Shown: positions 1 through 9,093, numbered from the stretch's first letter. The stretch is 53,325 bases of DNA from GCA-002282575 sp964519885 (GCA_964519885.1 CAZFLX010000015.1:1-53325), one strand, 5' to 3'. Notes: a model not told the origin generated them from the letters alone. Made by a program: numbers and translations.

Positions 1-572
1 TGCTCAAAATCCATTTCGTAATGACCATCATTATTTTTGAGTGGATTCAGCAATAAACGACGATTATTATCAGTCACGGCGCTAAAAAATGGCGTATAAA
101 CGGGGGGTTGAACAATGACCGCATCCCCTTCATTGGTGAGTGCTTTGACGGCTGCATAGAGTGTCGGTACCACGCCCGGCATGGTTACCAGCCAATCGGG
201 TTCAATCGCCCAACCGTGTCGTTGCGACTGCCAGTTAACCAGCAGTTGCCTTAACTCGTGCGGATGACGCGTGTAACCATAAATGGGATGTTCCGCGCGT
301 TGCAACAAGGCTTGTTGAATCGGATTAGCCACAGCAAAATCGCCATCGGCTACCCACAGTGGTATCACATCGTCTGTGCCAAATACAGCCGTTCGTCCGT
401 CCCACTTGACAGAATTGGTGTTCAAGCGCGAAATAATGGCATCGAAGTCAGAGCTTGAATACTGCTTTGTTGATGCCACAGGCGCTCCTCCCTGTTGCTG
501 CTGACAACCTGCTAGCGTGGCGAAAGCCATCGCTCCGCCGCTGAGTTTAATGAAGTTCCTTCGATCTATCAT
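1..572 (-). CDS. MalY/PatB-type PLP aminotransferase/C-S lyase, Tat-lipoprotein-like, 3' end outside window
   Basis: An open frame runs without a stop from an ATG at 572 off the left edge of the window (about 190 codons seen). The N-terminus has a twin-arginine motif (RRNFIK), a hydrophobic stretch, then a lipobox-like LAGC followed by glutamines, so export by Tat and lipidation is the natural reading. Downstream motifs LWVADGDF, PIYGYTRH and QPPVYTPFF match the N-terminal half of the MalY/PatB branch of fold-type I PLP enzymes (cystathionine beta-lyase or aminotransferase). The PLP lysine would lie outside the window. The Shine-Dalgarno (SD) site in front of 572 is weak. Reaction and substrate cannot be told. 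An exported PLP enzyme is uncommon, so the leader deserves attention. Confidence 0.75.
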   Translation of the reverse strand, partial: MIDRRNFIKLSGGAMAFATLAGCQQQQGGAPVASTKQYSSSDFDAIISRLNTNSVKWDGRTAVFGTDDVIPLWVADGDFAVANPIQQALLQRAEHPIYGYTRHPHELRQLLVNWQSQRHGWAIEPDWLVTMPGVVPTLYAAVKALTNEGDAVIVQPPVYTPFFSAVTDNNRRLLLNPLKNNDGHYEMDFE

Positions 573-611
573 CTCTGTCAGTTCAATATCACGTTAATTA
601 CCATCAAAAGC

Positions 612-1541
612 TTATCTTATCCGTTGCGATAACTCATCGGCATAAGCCAACAACTCCGAACGGTTAATGGCAAATACGCCCATGCCACCATGTTCAAATT
701 CAAACCAGAAAAACGGCAATTCTGGGTAGGCTTCGGCTAAAGCGATATCCGACGCACCCACTTCGACCATCAGCACGCCTTTTTCAGTGAGATGATCGGC
801 AGCTTCAGCCAATAACCGACGTGTTAGGTCTAATCCGTCGTGACCCGAGGCTAATCCCAACATGGGTTCATGGTGAAATTCAGCGGGCATGGCAGCAATT
901 TCGTCGGCATCAACATAAGGTGGGTTGCTGATGATTAAATCATAGCGTTCGCCTGTCAATTGACTGAATAAGTCCGATTGAATGGCACGCACCTGATCTT
1001 GCACACCATGTAGGGCGATGTTCTGCTCAGCAACGCTAATGGCTTCACGGCTGATATCGACCAAATCGATTTGAGCATGGGGTACAGCCTGCAAACTGGC
1101 AATACCAATGCAGCCAGAGCCAGTACACATATCCAGCACGCGCTCGCAATTGTCCAAATCTACCCAGCCATCAAAGCCACGCGCAATCAGCTCGGCAAAG
1201 GGTGAACGTGGCACTAACACATGCTCATTGACAATAAAGTTCATACCCGCAAACCAAGTCCGACCCACCAAATAAGCGGCTGGGATACGTAAGCGAACCC
1301 GATCTTCAATCAGTTGTGCCACACGCTGGGCTTCCGCATCGGTTAAGGCGCAATTCAACCAAGCATCCTCTAAATCGGCGGGCATGTTTAAAGCTTGCAG
1401 TACCAAAAACTTAGCTTCATCGAAGGCATTATCCATACCATGACCGTAGAAAAGCTTCGCCGCTAAGAACTGACTCGCGCCATAACGAATAAAGTCTCTT
1501 AGGGTGTTCAGTCCTGACAAAGGCGACATTAATAATGACAT
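612..1541 (-). CDS. prmB: Ribosomal protein L3 glutamine methyltransferase PrmB
   Basis: This 309-residue SAM-dependent methyltransferase is almost the length of E. coli PrmB. It carries the SAM-binding segment VLDMCTGSGCIGIA and the catalytic NPPYVD motif typical of enzymes that methylate glutamine amide nitrogen. The upstream element LVPRSPFAELI is the PrmB/PrmC/HemK-family linker. PrmB modifies a glutamine of L3 during assembly of the large ribosomal subunit. HemK/PrmC is the main alternative, but the N-terminal part and length suit PrmB better. The gene begins 3 bp after mogA ends, so the two are probably co-transcribed. Confidence 0.9.
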   Translation of the reverse strand: MSLLMSPLSGLNTLRDFIRYGASQFLAAKLFYGHGMDNAFDEAKFLVLQALNMPADLEDAWLNCALTDAEAQRVAQLIEDRVRLRIPAAYLVGRTWFAGMNFIVNEHVLVPRSPFAELIARGFDGWVDLDNCERVLDMCTGSGCIGIASLQAVPHAQIDLVDISREAISVAEQNIALHGVQDQVRAIQSDLFSQLTGERYDLIISNPPYVDADEIAAMPAEFHHEPMLGLASGHDGLDLTRRLLAEAADHLTEKGVLMVEVGASDIALAEAYPELPFFWFEFEHGGMGVFAINRSELLAYADELSQRIR

Positions 1542-1544
1542 GAC

Positions 1545-2078
1545 TTAAGCTCCCTTAGGACGAAAAGCGACAATACGATCCGCTTTAGTTTCTATGCGCG
1601 CACCACCAATTAAGTCGATGCAATAAGGAACGGCGGCAAAGACAGCATCCAAACACTGACCAATAGCACTGGGTTTACCAGGTAGGTTAATAATCAGGGT
1701 TTTACCACGTACGCCAGCGATTTGGCGCGATAAAATCGCCGTAGGTACATACTGTAAGGAAACCGCGCGCATTTGTTCAGCGAAACCATCAAGAATTTTA
1801 TCGCACACGGCTTGAGTTGCTTCGGGAGTGACATCGCGCAAAGCAGGGCCTGTTCCACCAGTGGTTAAAATCAAATCACAGCCTTGAGTGTCAGCTAATT
1901 CGATTAAAGTTTGCTCAATCACCAACTGCTCATCGGGAATGAGTCTAACCACGGCTTGCCACGGACTTTCCAGTGTATCGCTGATCCACTGCTGCATGGC
2001 AGGACCGCCTTTGTCTTCATACACGCCCGCTGAGGCACGATCTGAAATGGTGACAAAACCAATTTTTGCTGTTTGCAT
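1545..2078 (-). CDS. mogA: Molybdopterin adenylyltransferase MogA
   Basis: MogA adenylates molybdopterin before molybdenum insertion in molybdenum cofactor synthesis. The protein shows the family signature GFVTISDRAS at the start, the TTGGTGPALRDVTPE motif that binds the pterin and nucleotide, and LPGKPSAI near the C-terminus. I chose the ATG at 2078, giving 177 residues, because AAGGG lies 8 bp upstream and the protein then begins at the family start. The frame is open to a TTG at 2108, but that adds an unrelated leader. It is followed closely by prmB. The intergenic region to lon (2079-2195) is divergent and must hold both promoters. Confidence 0.9.
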   Translation of the reverse strand: MQTAKIGFVTISDRASAGVYEDKGGPAMQQWISDTLESPWQAVVRLIPDEQLVIEQTLIELADTQGCDLILTTGGTGPALRDVTPEATQAVCDKILDGFAEQMRAVSLQYVPTAILSRQIAGVRGKTLIINLPGKPSAIGQCLDAVFAAVPYCIDLIGGARIETKADRIVAFRPKGA

Positions 2079-2089
2079 GGGGTTTACCC

Positions 2090-2120
2090 TTGTATTATTT
2101 GTACACAATGACCATATGAT
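2090..2120 (+). promoter_or_regulatory. Possible lon promoter
   Basis: TTGTAT at 2090-2095 and TATGAT at 2115-2120 resemble a sigma-70 promoter reading towards lon, but the spacer is 19 bp, which is long. No clear sigma-32 box was found in the 117-bp divergent mogA-lon region. This is a weak call. Confidence 0.25.
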
Positions 2121-2195
2121 ACAGTAGAGCAGATCATTTATGGATTAGAATATCCCTTAGATCAAAACATTCACCAACGAGAAAAGAAGCCAACT

Positions 2196-4778
2196 ATGCC
2201 GAATCACGAACTCGATAACGACAACCTACCCGACATGCCCGACTCGGCAAGCCAGCAGGACGACGGAGTTGAAGCACAGATTCATGAGCATGAAGCTGCT
2301 ACCGATACCTCATCCAGCGACAACAAAGATGTCACCCTGCACGACCAACATCATTTACCAGCGAATGTGTACCTCATTCCCATTCGTGAGCGCCCGTTTT
2401 TCCCAAAACAAACACTGCCGGTGGTGTTGAATAAAGAAACGTGGATGGAAACCTTTAAGAATATCGAGCGTAGCAAGCAATGGCTGGTTGGTTTGGTTTA
2501 CACACCCGATGCTAGCGACCAAGCCAAACCGGAAGAATTTAGTGATATTGGCACGCTCATTCGCATTCATAATCCACGTGTGCATGAAGACCGCATTCAG
2601 TTTATTGCTGAAGGGGTAAAACGTTTTAAAATCGAGCATTGGCTATCGGAAGCTGCACCCTACCGTGCTCATGTCAGCTACCCAGAAGATGTGGTGAATG
2701 AAGAGCAAGAGTCGGAAAATAAAGCCTATGCGATGGCGATTTTGTCGGTGCTGCGTGAGATGGTGCCATTAAATCCGTTGTTTGGTGAAGAAATTAAGCT
2801 GTTTCTCAATCGCTTTAGTTTTAACGATTCTGCTACCCTAGCCGACTTCGCTGCGGGCTTAACCACTGCGGACGGGCAAGCACTTCAAGCCATTCTCTCA
2901 ACATTTGACCTAGCCGAACGCTTAGATCAAGTACACAATCTGTTCCGACAAGAACTTGAACTGGCTAAATTACAGTACAACATTCGCGAACGCGTTGAGG
3001 AAAACCTGTCTGATCATCAACGTAAATTTTTCTTACGTCAGCAACTCAAAGAGATTCAAGAAGAGTTGGGCATCACTAAAGATGACCGCGCTGTTGATTT
3101 AGAAAAATTTGAATCACGTTTGGACAAACTGACACTGCCTGATGACGTAACCGATAAAGTCAGTGAAGAATTAGAAAAGCTCGGCTTTTTAGATACGCAA
3201 TCGCCAGAATATGGCGTCACACGCAACTGGCTAGACTGGGTGAGTTGCCTACCTTGGGGCAACCACAGCAAAGACAAACTTGACTTGACCACCGCGCGCA
3301 AAGTGCTGGATAAACATCATGATGCCTTGGACGACGTCAAAGATCGCATTGTCGAATTTTTAGCGGTCGGCGCATTAAAAGGTGAAGTGAAAGGTTCGAT
3401 TATTCTGCTCGTTGGTCCGCCAGGTGTCGGTAAAACCTCGATTGGTAAATCGATTGCCGAAGCTTTGGGTCGCAGTTTCTACCGCTTCTCGGTTGGTGGT
3501 ATGCGTGACGAGGCGGAAATTAAGGGGCATCGTCGCACTTACATTGGTGCTATGCCAGGCAAGTTTGTGCAAGCGTTAAAAAGCTGTCAAACTGCTAACC
3601 CTGTCATCATGCTGGATGAAATCGACAAAATTGGTTCCTCTTACCAAGGCGACCCCGCTTCGGCTTTATTGGAAGTATTAGACCCTGAACAAAACAAAGA
3701 CTTTTTAGACCATTACTTAGATGTACGCTTTGACTTGTCGAAGGTGTTATTTGTCTGCACCGCCAATACCACCGACAGCATTCCCGATGCCCTGCTCGAC
3801 CGTATGGAAGTCATTCGTTTGGCGGGTTACATCACTGAAGAGAAAATGCGCATCGCCAAGCGTCATTTATGGCCAGCGCTGCTGAAAGAATCGGGCATTT
3901 CACCGAAAACCATCGAAATTACACCGCCTGCCATTCACCATATTATCGAAGGCTATGCGCGTGAAGCAGGTGTGCGTAACTTACGTAAGATGATGGAACG
4001 TATTATTCGCAAAACTGCGGTTAAGTTGGTAACGGGTGAAATTGAAACGGCGCGTATTCATGTTAAAGACATCGAAGATAGTTTAGGACACCCCAAATTC
4101 AGCAATGAAAAACCGGAAAATGTCGTCGGAGTCACGACGGGTTTGGCTTGGACTTCGATGGGTGGCGCAACATTAAATATTGAAGCCAGTCGTATTCATA
4201 CACTGAATCGGGGCTTTAAGTTGTCGGGGCAGTTGGGTAATGTCATGCAAGAGTCGGCCAATATTGCTTATAGCTATATCAGTTCTAACTTAGCGCGTTA
4301 CAAAGGCGACCCTAAATTCTTCGATGAGGCTTTTGTCCATTTACACGTTCCAGATGGTGCCACACCTAAAGATGGTCCTTCGGCCGGTATTACCATGGCA
4401 ACGGCATTGCTTTCTTTAGCACGTAATGAAAAATTGAAAGAACAAGTCGCTATGACGGGCGAACTCAGTCTAACGGGGCATGTGTTACCCGTTGGTGGTA
4501 TTCGTGAAAAAATCATTGCGGCAAGACGTGTGGGCATTAAAAACATCATCATTCCGTTTGACAACAAACACGATTTTGATGAAATGCCCGACTATCTAAA
4601 AGAAGGACTAACCATGCATTTTGCTAAGCATTTCGAGGATGTGGTAAAGTTAACTTTTATGCCTCGTACTAAGGTGTCGCTGAGTCAACGAGCATCTGAA
4701 GGTTTAAATCAGCGTCGTCGTTTGTCTCGCGCTAAAAGTTCACAACGTCGGACAGTTGCCGACTCAACAACTGGCTAA
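2196..4778 (+). CDS. lon: ATP-dependent endopeptidase La (Lon)
   Basis: Lon is a cytoplasmic AAA+ serine protease that degrades misfolded and regulatory proteins. The protein is 860 residues, somewhat longer than E. coli Lon because of an acidic N-terminal extension of about 45 residues and a basic serine/arginine-rich tail. The LON substrate domain spans roughly residues 50-250. Walker A GPPGVGKT begins at residue 407, with MLDEIDK as Walker B. The protease domain carries Ser729 in KDGPSAG and Lys772 in REKIIAA; their 43-residue spacing equals that of the E. coli catalytic dyad. The gene stands alone, divergent from mogA and convergent with the photolyase-like pair. Confidence 0.97.
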   Translation: MPNHELDNDNLPDMPDSASQQDDGVEAQIHEHEAATDTSSSDNKDVTLHDQHHLPANVYLIPIRERPFFPKQTLPVVLNKETWMETFKNIERSKQWLVGLVYTPDASDQAKPEEFSDIGTLIRIHNPRVHEDRIQFIAEGVKRFKIEHWLSEAAPYRAHVSYPEDVVNEEQESENKAYAMAILSVLREMVPLNPLFGEEIKLFLNRFSFNDSATLADFAAGLTTADGQALQAILSTFDLAERLDQVHNLFRQELELAKLQYNIRERVEENLSDHQRKFFLRQQLKEIQEELGITKDDRAVDLEKFESRLDKLTLPDDVTDKVSEELEKLGFLDTQSPEYGVTRNWLDWVSCLPWGNHSKDKLDLTTARKVLDKHHDALDDVKDRIVEFLAVGALKGEVKGSIILLVGPPGVGKTSIGKSIAEALGRSFYRFSVGGMRDEAEIKGHRRTYIGAMPGKFVQALKSCQTANPVIMLDEIDKIGSSYQGDPASALLEVLDPEQNKDFLDHYLDVRFDLSKVLFVCTANTTDSIPDALLDRMEVIRLAGYITEEKMRIAKRHLWPALLKESGISPKTIEITPPAIHHIIEGYAREAGVRNLRKMMERIIRKTAVKLVTGEIETARIHVKDIEDSLGHPKFSNEKPENVVGVTTGLAWTSMGGATLNIEASRIHTLNRGFKLSGQLGNVMQESANIAYSYISSNLARYKGDPKFFDEAFVHLHVPDGATPKDGPSAGITMATALLSLARNEKLKEQVAMTGELSLTGHVLPVGGIREKIIAARRVGIKNIIIPFDNKHDFDEMPDYLKEGLTMHFAKHFEDVVKLTFMPRTKVSLSQRASEGLNQRRRLSRAKSSQRRTVADSTTG

Positions 4779-4787
4779 TACTGGTCA

Positions 4788-5225
4788 TCAATGCCATTTT
4801 TTGTCGGGTTTATCTAGCCCCAGCAAAGGGGCGACTTGCTTCCAGTAAGCATGGAAGCGCTTGGCGGGTTTGAGGGACTGCTCCGTAAACAACTGAGGAT
4901 AAGCTGTTTGGTTCACCATAACCAATTTACTGGCCACTGAATCAATCAACTGTTGTAACTGCGGATCAATTGCTTTTTGCACGCGAATTTCATCTATGGC
5001 GTGTTCACGGCTTAACTCAGCAAGAACTTCAAGGGTTTTGCCGGCAAAAATAGCTACCGGTAATTCGCACAGGGTTTCATAAATAAACAAGCGGCGCTTA
5101 AAAGACCATTGTTGCTGCGCGAAATAATCCGCATCCCAAATATAAATCAGTAAATCCTCGGCTTGATAGTCTGCTGGTAACGCTAGGCTTTCATCATGCA
5201 GCCAACATAAACGACTCATGCTCAT
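4788..5225 (-). CDS. Stand-alone photolyase antenna-like (N-terminal alpha/beta) domain protein
   Basis: This small protein of about 145 residues resembles only the N-terminal Rossmann-like domain of DNA photolyases and cryptochromes. It has an opening strand RLCWLHDESLAL, then LLIYIWDADYF, a KRRLFIYETLCEL helix, a strand with AGKTLEVLAEL, and a final segment ending FHAYWKQVAPLL like the FW-K region before the linker. No FAD-binding domain follows. It starts at the ATG of a TGATG stop/start overlap with the upstream FAD-domain gene (alternatives are GTG 5228 and ATG 5219). Translational coupling suggests that the two products form one complex, with this subunit as the antenna or scaffold. The family match is by eye and moderately sure. 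Confidence 0.6.
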   Translation of the reverse strand: MSMSRLCWLHDESLALPADYQAEDLLIYIWDADYFAQQQWSFKRRLFIYETLCELPVAIFAGKTLEVLAELSREHAIDEIRVQKAIDPQLQQLIDSVASKLVMVNQTAYPQLFTEQSLKPAKRFHAYWKQVAPLLGLDKPDKKWH

Positions 5226-6013
5226 CACCCTGCTAATTTAGGGAATAACTGCAGATGCAGCTGTTCATAACTGACATCAAAACATCGATTGCTTGCATCT
5301 TCCGTGTCTAAAACACCCTGTGCAAATTGCCGAACATTATCCAGATTAAACACATAGGGTTTGGCACTAAAAGTTGAAGCGACCCACTGCCACGAGTAAT
5401 TATTCGAGGCTATATCGCCATCAAGCAGATGCTGTAAAAACCAGTGCGCTCCTGCCTGCCAACGTACCCGTCGCCAATGCACGATATAACTGGCTAGGTA
5501 TAAACGAGCATGATTGTGTAAATAGCCTGTCGTTAACAAGGTTTCAATCATTTGATCAATAATGCGAACACCCGTTGCACCCTGCTGTATGTCCGCTGGT
5601 AATTGTAAAGCGTAATTTTGTGCGCTAAAACCTGTTTTATAAGGCTCATAATCTTGCCAAATATGCTTAGGCTGAGCGAGATGCACCGCATGAAAAAAGT
5701 TACGCCACATCAACTGCTGTATCAACTTTTCGTTTTGCTCGACTGAGCCAGTTTGGTTGATATGCGTCAGCACTTCTTGGTCAGATAAAATACCATGCCG
5801 AATGTAAGGCGACAATTGGCTCACTTTTCCTGCTAAATGATTGCGGGAACGGGCATAGGCTTTTGGGTCAATATGACTTAACTTGTGTACTGCTTCACCC
5901 TTACCGCCAATAAAAGGACTTGCACAGCTAACATCAGATAGTTGATCTAACTGCGCGACATACTCACACATGGCTTCGCGAGAGGTGAATTGTGTCTGAC
6001 AAGAGATAAGCAT
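5225..6013 (-). CDS. Stand-alone FAD-binding domain of DNA photolyase/cryptochrome family
   Basis: This 262-residue protein matches the C-terminal helical FAD-binding domain of photolyases. SQLSPYIRHGILS is the FAD-pocket entry motif. GVRIIDQMIETLL, TGYLHNHARLYLASY and DGDIASNNYSWQWVAST correspond to the conserved FAD- and DNA-contacting helices. The N-terminal antenna domain is absent and is instead encoded by the next gene, which overlaps this stop codon. The order is therefore reversed relative to a normal photolyase. Start ATG 6013 has AGGT about 10 bp upstream. It lies 22 bp after the hydrolase gene. Light-dependent DNA repair is the expected role, but a cryptochrome-like function is possible. 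Confidence 0.8.
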   Translation of the reverse strand: MLISCQTQFTSREAMCEYVAQLDQLSDVSCASPFIGGKGEAVHKLSHIDPKAYARSRNHLAGKVSQLSPYIRHGILSDQEVLTHINQTGSVEQNEKLIQQLMWRNFFHAVHLAQPKHIWQDYEPYKTGFSAQNYALQLPADIQQGATGVRIIDQMIETLLTTGYLHNHARLYLASYIVHWRRVRWQAGAHWFLQHLLDGDIASNNYSWQWVASTFSAKPYVFNLDNVRQFAQGVLDTEDASNRCFDVSYEQLHLQLFPKLAG

Positions 6014-6035
6014 CGTTTATTTACCTGCTAACGCC

Positions 6036-6905
6036 TTATTCAACCAAGGCTGAAAGTCCCTGCGGTTGTTCCACCCAAGGAAAATGAGCGCAGTGTTTGA
6101 AAATTTTAGATTTCATGTTCGGAAAAAAACTTTTCAACCCTTTTTGGTTTTCAGGCATCAATAAGTCTTGATCACAATCGGCGAACACAACGGGTTGCTT
6201 AAGTTTGCGGGCATCGGCTTTGGTAAAAGGAATTTGATCATATTCTTGCCAAATACGGCTGTTAATTTCGGGAGAAAAATCGGCAGCGGTAAATTGAGCC
6301 GCGTATTCCTCACCTGCTTTCATATCGACAAAATAGGTGGGCAACACATGACGAATTTGATACACCCTTACCGACTCATCGGTGGCTTCAAATCCTTTTT
6401 CGGGCAGATTAGCGCCATCAAACTCAGCATCCCAAGCTTGGGGGCGATGCTTAGCTTGACGTTCATTAATTCGATCCAAAATATCTTCTAAGCCACGTTT
6501 TTCGGGATCAACAGGATTAAGCAACACCAACTTATCTACCTTGTCTGGGTAGGCTCGCGCGTATAGCAGTGCCATAATCCCACCCCATGAATGCCCGACC
6601 AGCGTCCAACGTGGAATGTTTTTTTCAACCCGAACTTGTTCAATATCAGCAATCCATTGTTCTAACAAGCGACCCTCGGTTAAGGGAAGCTGTGCTTGAT
6701 CGCCCATGCCACGCATGTCGAACAATAAGGCACGATTTCTTTGAGCTATCTGTTGTTGTAATGGCAGTAAATTCCAAGCCGTAAAACCGGGTCCGCCACT
6801 TAAAATTAATACCGCTTTACCTTCACCATTGTCGTGTACTTTGAAGCTTTGTGCTTGAACCGACCAACTTAGGAAAAGGCTAACCAACATGGCTAAATAG
6901 ATCAT
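6036..6905 (-). CDS. Exported alpha/beta-fold hydrolase (proline iminopeptidase-like)
   Basis: The protein has about 289 residues from ATG 6905, which gives a clean signal peptide (MIYLAMLVSLFLSWSVQAQS) with likely cleavage after AQA-like VQA. A further upstream start would put charged residues before the hydrophobic core. The nucleophile elbow is GHSWGG, the oxyanion region LSGGPGF is typical of the proline iminopeptidase branch, the acid is in DCDQD and the histidine in HCAHFPWVEQP. It is predicted to act in the periplasm or to be secreted. Substrate is unknown. It leads the transcription unit that includes the split photolyase genes. Confidence 0.8.
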   Translation of the reverse strand: MIYLAMLVSLFLSWSVQAQSFKVHDNGEGKAVLILSGGPGFTAWNLLPLQQQIAQRNRALLFDMRGMGDQAQLPLTEGRLLEQWIADIEQVRVEKNIPRWTLVGHSWGGIMALLYARAYPDKVDKLVLLNPVDPEKRGLEDILDRINERQAKHRPQAWDAEFDGANLPEKGFEATDESVRVYQIRHVLPTYFVDMKAGEEYAAQFTAADFSPEINSRIWQEYDQIPFTKADARKLKQPVVFADCDQDLLMPENQKGLKSFFPNMKSKIFKHCAHFPWVEQPQGLSALVE

Positions 6906-7040
6906 ATCAATCCCGTTAGAATGAAAACTTACACTCATTCTAACCGAAAGCGTCAAACTTAATAACTAAACGAATGGTGTACAAAATAGATTAACCGTAA
7001 AGTTGATCTCTTTGAAAATAAATAAAAACGAACATGAGCA

Positions 7041-8219
7041 CTATAAACAAGCTGTTAAAATTTTGGCCAACTGCTCATCACTCAACACAATCGGATTGGT
7101 TTTCATGCTATTACCACGCGCATTAGCAACCACTCTGGGTATGTCTACTTGCTGCATACCAAACTGTGACAGACCTGGTAGTCCAAAATCTTGATGCCAC
7201 TGTCGCAACTGCTCGATTAATAACAACTGAGCACTCTTATCGTTCAAGGTGGGGTCATTCATTAATAACCGACCGACATGGGCATAACGCGTTAAAGTTT
7301 CTGATTCTGGCTGTTGCAACTGCAACTGCTCGATATTCATCGCCGTGCATTCGGCTAACAAAATACCGCACACCGCACCGTGAGGAGCAGGAAAGAAAGC
7401 TCCTAAGGGCGCTGCCAATCCATGCACCGCTCCCAAACCTGCATGGGCCAACACAATACCCGACATCAGTGCGGCATAGGCCATATCACCCGCCGCTTGT
7501 ACATCCTGTGGGTTGTTAAACCAACGAGGTAAGGCATCCAAGGCTTTGGCTAAACCTGCTAATGCCAGCCCATCGGTAAAGGCATTGGCTTTGCTCGACG
7601 TGTATCCCTCAATCAATTGAGTAATAGCATCTAAGCCATTAAAGGCGATTTGTTGCACAGGCAAAGACAGCATCCAGCTGGGATCAATCACCGCCCAGCG
7701 TGGCATTAAACTATCGTGGCGAAAGGATTTTTTGAAACCACCCTCACCAGTTTGGCTCAGCACCGCATTTTTTGTTGCTTCCGTACCTGTACCTGCGGTG
7801 GTCGGCATGGCGATAAAAGGCAAGGCTTCAGCGGTGTAAGGCAATTCAGGCCCTACTCCCTCTAAATAATCCATTACCGAACGCTGAACGGGTAATAGCC
7901 CTGCTACCGCTTTCGCAGCATCTAAGGCACTACCGCCACCAATCGCAACCACCACATCGATACGATGCTCTGCATGGAGGAGAACACAATGATCCACCCA
8001 TTGAGGTGAGGGTTCTGTGGCAACTCTTTCGTGCCAAAGCGTCAAACCCGCCTGCTGCCATTCTGCTAACAATACCTTCGCTTGTGCTTGAGCGTCAAAA
8101 GAATGTGCACCCGTAATCAGCAACACCCTTGTGCCGTAAGATCGAATTAACTGGGTGAGTTGCCCACTAACACCTTCACCGAATACGACTTGCGGTAATC
8201 GCGATAATTGCCAGTTCAT
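7041..8219 (-). CDS. Iron-containing (group III) alcohol dehydrogenase
   Basis: The 392-residue protein has the NAD(P)-binding GGGSALDAAKAV motif, the group III signature PTTAGTGTEATKNAV and the metal ligand segments NGLDAITQLIEGY, GLGAVHGLAAPLG and PHGAVCGILL. Start ATG 8219 has AAGGA 6 bp upstream and overlaps the fau stop in an ATGA junction, so the longer frame to 8255 is unlikely. It would oxidise or reduce small alcohols or aldehydes in the cytoplasm. Coupling to fau suggests, without proving, a link to one-carbon or aldehyde metabolism. Confidence 0.88.
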   Translation of the reverse strand: MNWQLSRLPQVVFGEGVSGQLTQLIRSYGTRVLLITGAHSFDAQAQAKVLLAEWQQAGLTLWHERVATEPSPQWVDHCVLLHAEHRIDVVVAIGGGSALDAAKAVAGLLPVQRSVMDYLEGVGPELPYTAEALPFIAMPTTAGTGTEATKNAVLSQTGEGGFKKSFRHDSLMPRWAVIDPSWMLSLPVQQIAFNGLDAITQLIEGYTSSKANAFTDGLALAGLAKALDALPRWFNNPQDVQAAGDMAYAALMSGIVLAHAGLGAVHGLAAPLGAFFPAPHGAVCGILLAECTAMNIEQLQLQQPESETLTRYAHVGRLLMNDPTLNDKSAQLLLIEQLRQWHQDFGLPGLSQFGMQQVDIPRVVANARGNSMKTNPIVLSDEQLAKILTACL

Positions 8220-8839
8220 GAAAAATCCTTGTATTTGCCTTGATACGCTCGCCACACGGTCAACCCTTGCTCAGTCACCAAAGCATCCAAGGGAATATCC
8301 CAAGCATCAACGGGGAGTGATTCAACCTGCTGACACTGATGCGCCACACCAATTAAGTAAGGTCGCTGGCTGGCTTGGGCAAGACTTTTATCGTAATAAC
8401 CTGCCCCCATGCCAAGTCGATTTCCCAGCTTGTCCACGCCCACTAACGGCATCAACACCACATCCAAATCGGCAATACCAATCACCTGCTCTCCCATCGG
8501 TTCAGGAATACCCAACACATTCGCTTGCATCTTGGCTTGTTCTTGCCATGGCAAGAAATCTAAGGTGGTATCGGGCTTTAAACGCGGTAAATATAGCTGA
8601 TGTTGGTTTTTGAGTGCTTGCATAGTGGGCATTAAATCGACTTCGCCATCAAAAGCGAGCGTCACCCCAACTGATAATTGCGCAGATTGAAAAAAGGACA
8701 AAGCCAAGAGTGTTGCTTTAACCGCTTGTGCGTGTTGTTGTTGTTGGATTGGTGTCAGACTGTTTCTGGCTTGACGACACTGCAAACGAAGTTGTTTTTT
8801 ATTGAGAAGAAAATTGTTTGAATTGGTGGCATTGGTCAT
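8216..8839 (-). CDS. fau: 5-formyltetrahydrofolate cyclo-ligase
   Basis: This enzyme uses ATP to convert 5-formyl-THF to 5,10-methenyl-THF. The protein of about 207 residues has the family motifs KKQLRLQCRQARNSL at the N-terminus and DKLGNRLGMGAGYYDK with IGVAHQCQQ for ATP/substrate binding. I chose ATG 8839 because AAAGG precedes it by about 8 bp; a GTG at 8848 is the alternative. The SD site overlaps the 3' end of the 6S RNA, the same ssrS-fau (ygfA) arrangement as in E. coli, so expression may come from read-through or processing of the 6S transcript. It overlaps the alcohol dehydrogenase gene by 4 bp. Confidence 0.92.
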   Translation of the reverse strand: MTNATNSNNFLLNKKQLRLQCRQARNSLTPIQQQQHAQAVKATLLALSFFQSAQLSVGVTLAFDGEVDLMPTMQALKNQHQLYLPRLKPDTTLDFLPWQEQAKMQANVLGIPEPMGEQVIGIADLDVVLMPLVGVDKLGNRLGMGAGYYDKSLAQASQRPYLIGVAHQCQQVESLPVDAWDIPLDALVTEQGLTVWRAYQGKYKDFS

Positions 8840-8852
8840 GCAAAACACCTTT

Positions 8853-9059
8853 GTGCAATGAAGTTAAAAGACGTGAACCAACGACTGGTGTTGCGTATTG
8901 GTCCCTAAACCCTAAAGTTTAGGTGGTGGCTATAGCCATCAGTTAGGTATCTTGGACAAAGCAAGACGCACACCCCGATGGTAATTCGGCCCCAAAAGAA
9001 AGTTTATCGGCTCCGGGTACGTCAGCAATGCACCAAGTCGCCAGAACACGCCTTTGCAC
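8853..9059 (-). ncRNA. ssrS: 6S RNA
   Basis: The gap between zapA and fau, the conserved home of ssrS in gammaproteobacteria, holds a minus-strand sequence that fits 6S RNA. The ends pair (GTGCAA at 9059-9054 with TTGCAC at 8858-8853, then GGCGTG with CACGTC). The 5' half includes GAGCCGATA, identical to E. coli 6S. The 3' half has CCTAAACTTTAGGGTTTAGG, a close relative of the E. coli strand near the open bubble. 6S RNA mimics an open promoter and sequesters sigma-70 RNA polymerase in stationary phase. A -10-like TAGAAT lies at 9067-9062. Ends are estimates. Confidence 0.88.
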
Positions 9060-9093
9060 CTATTCTAGCGAAAACTTGGAACGGATGCACCCC

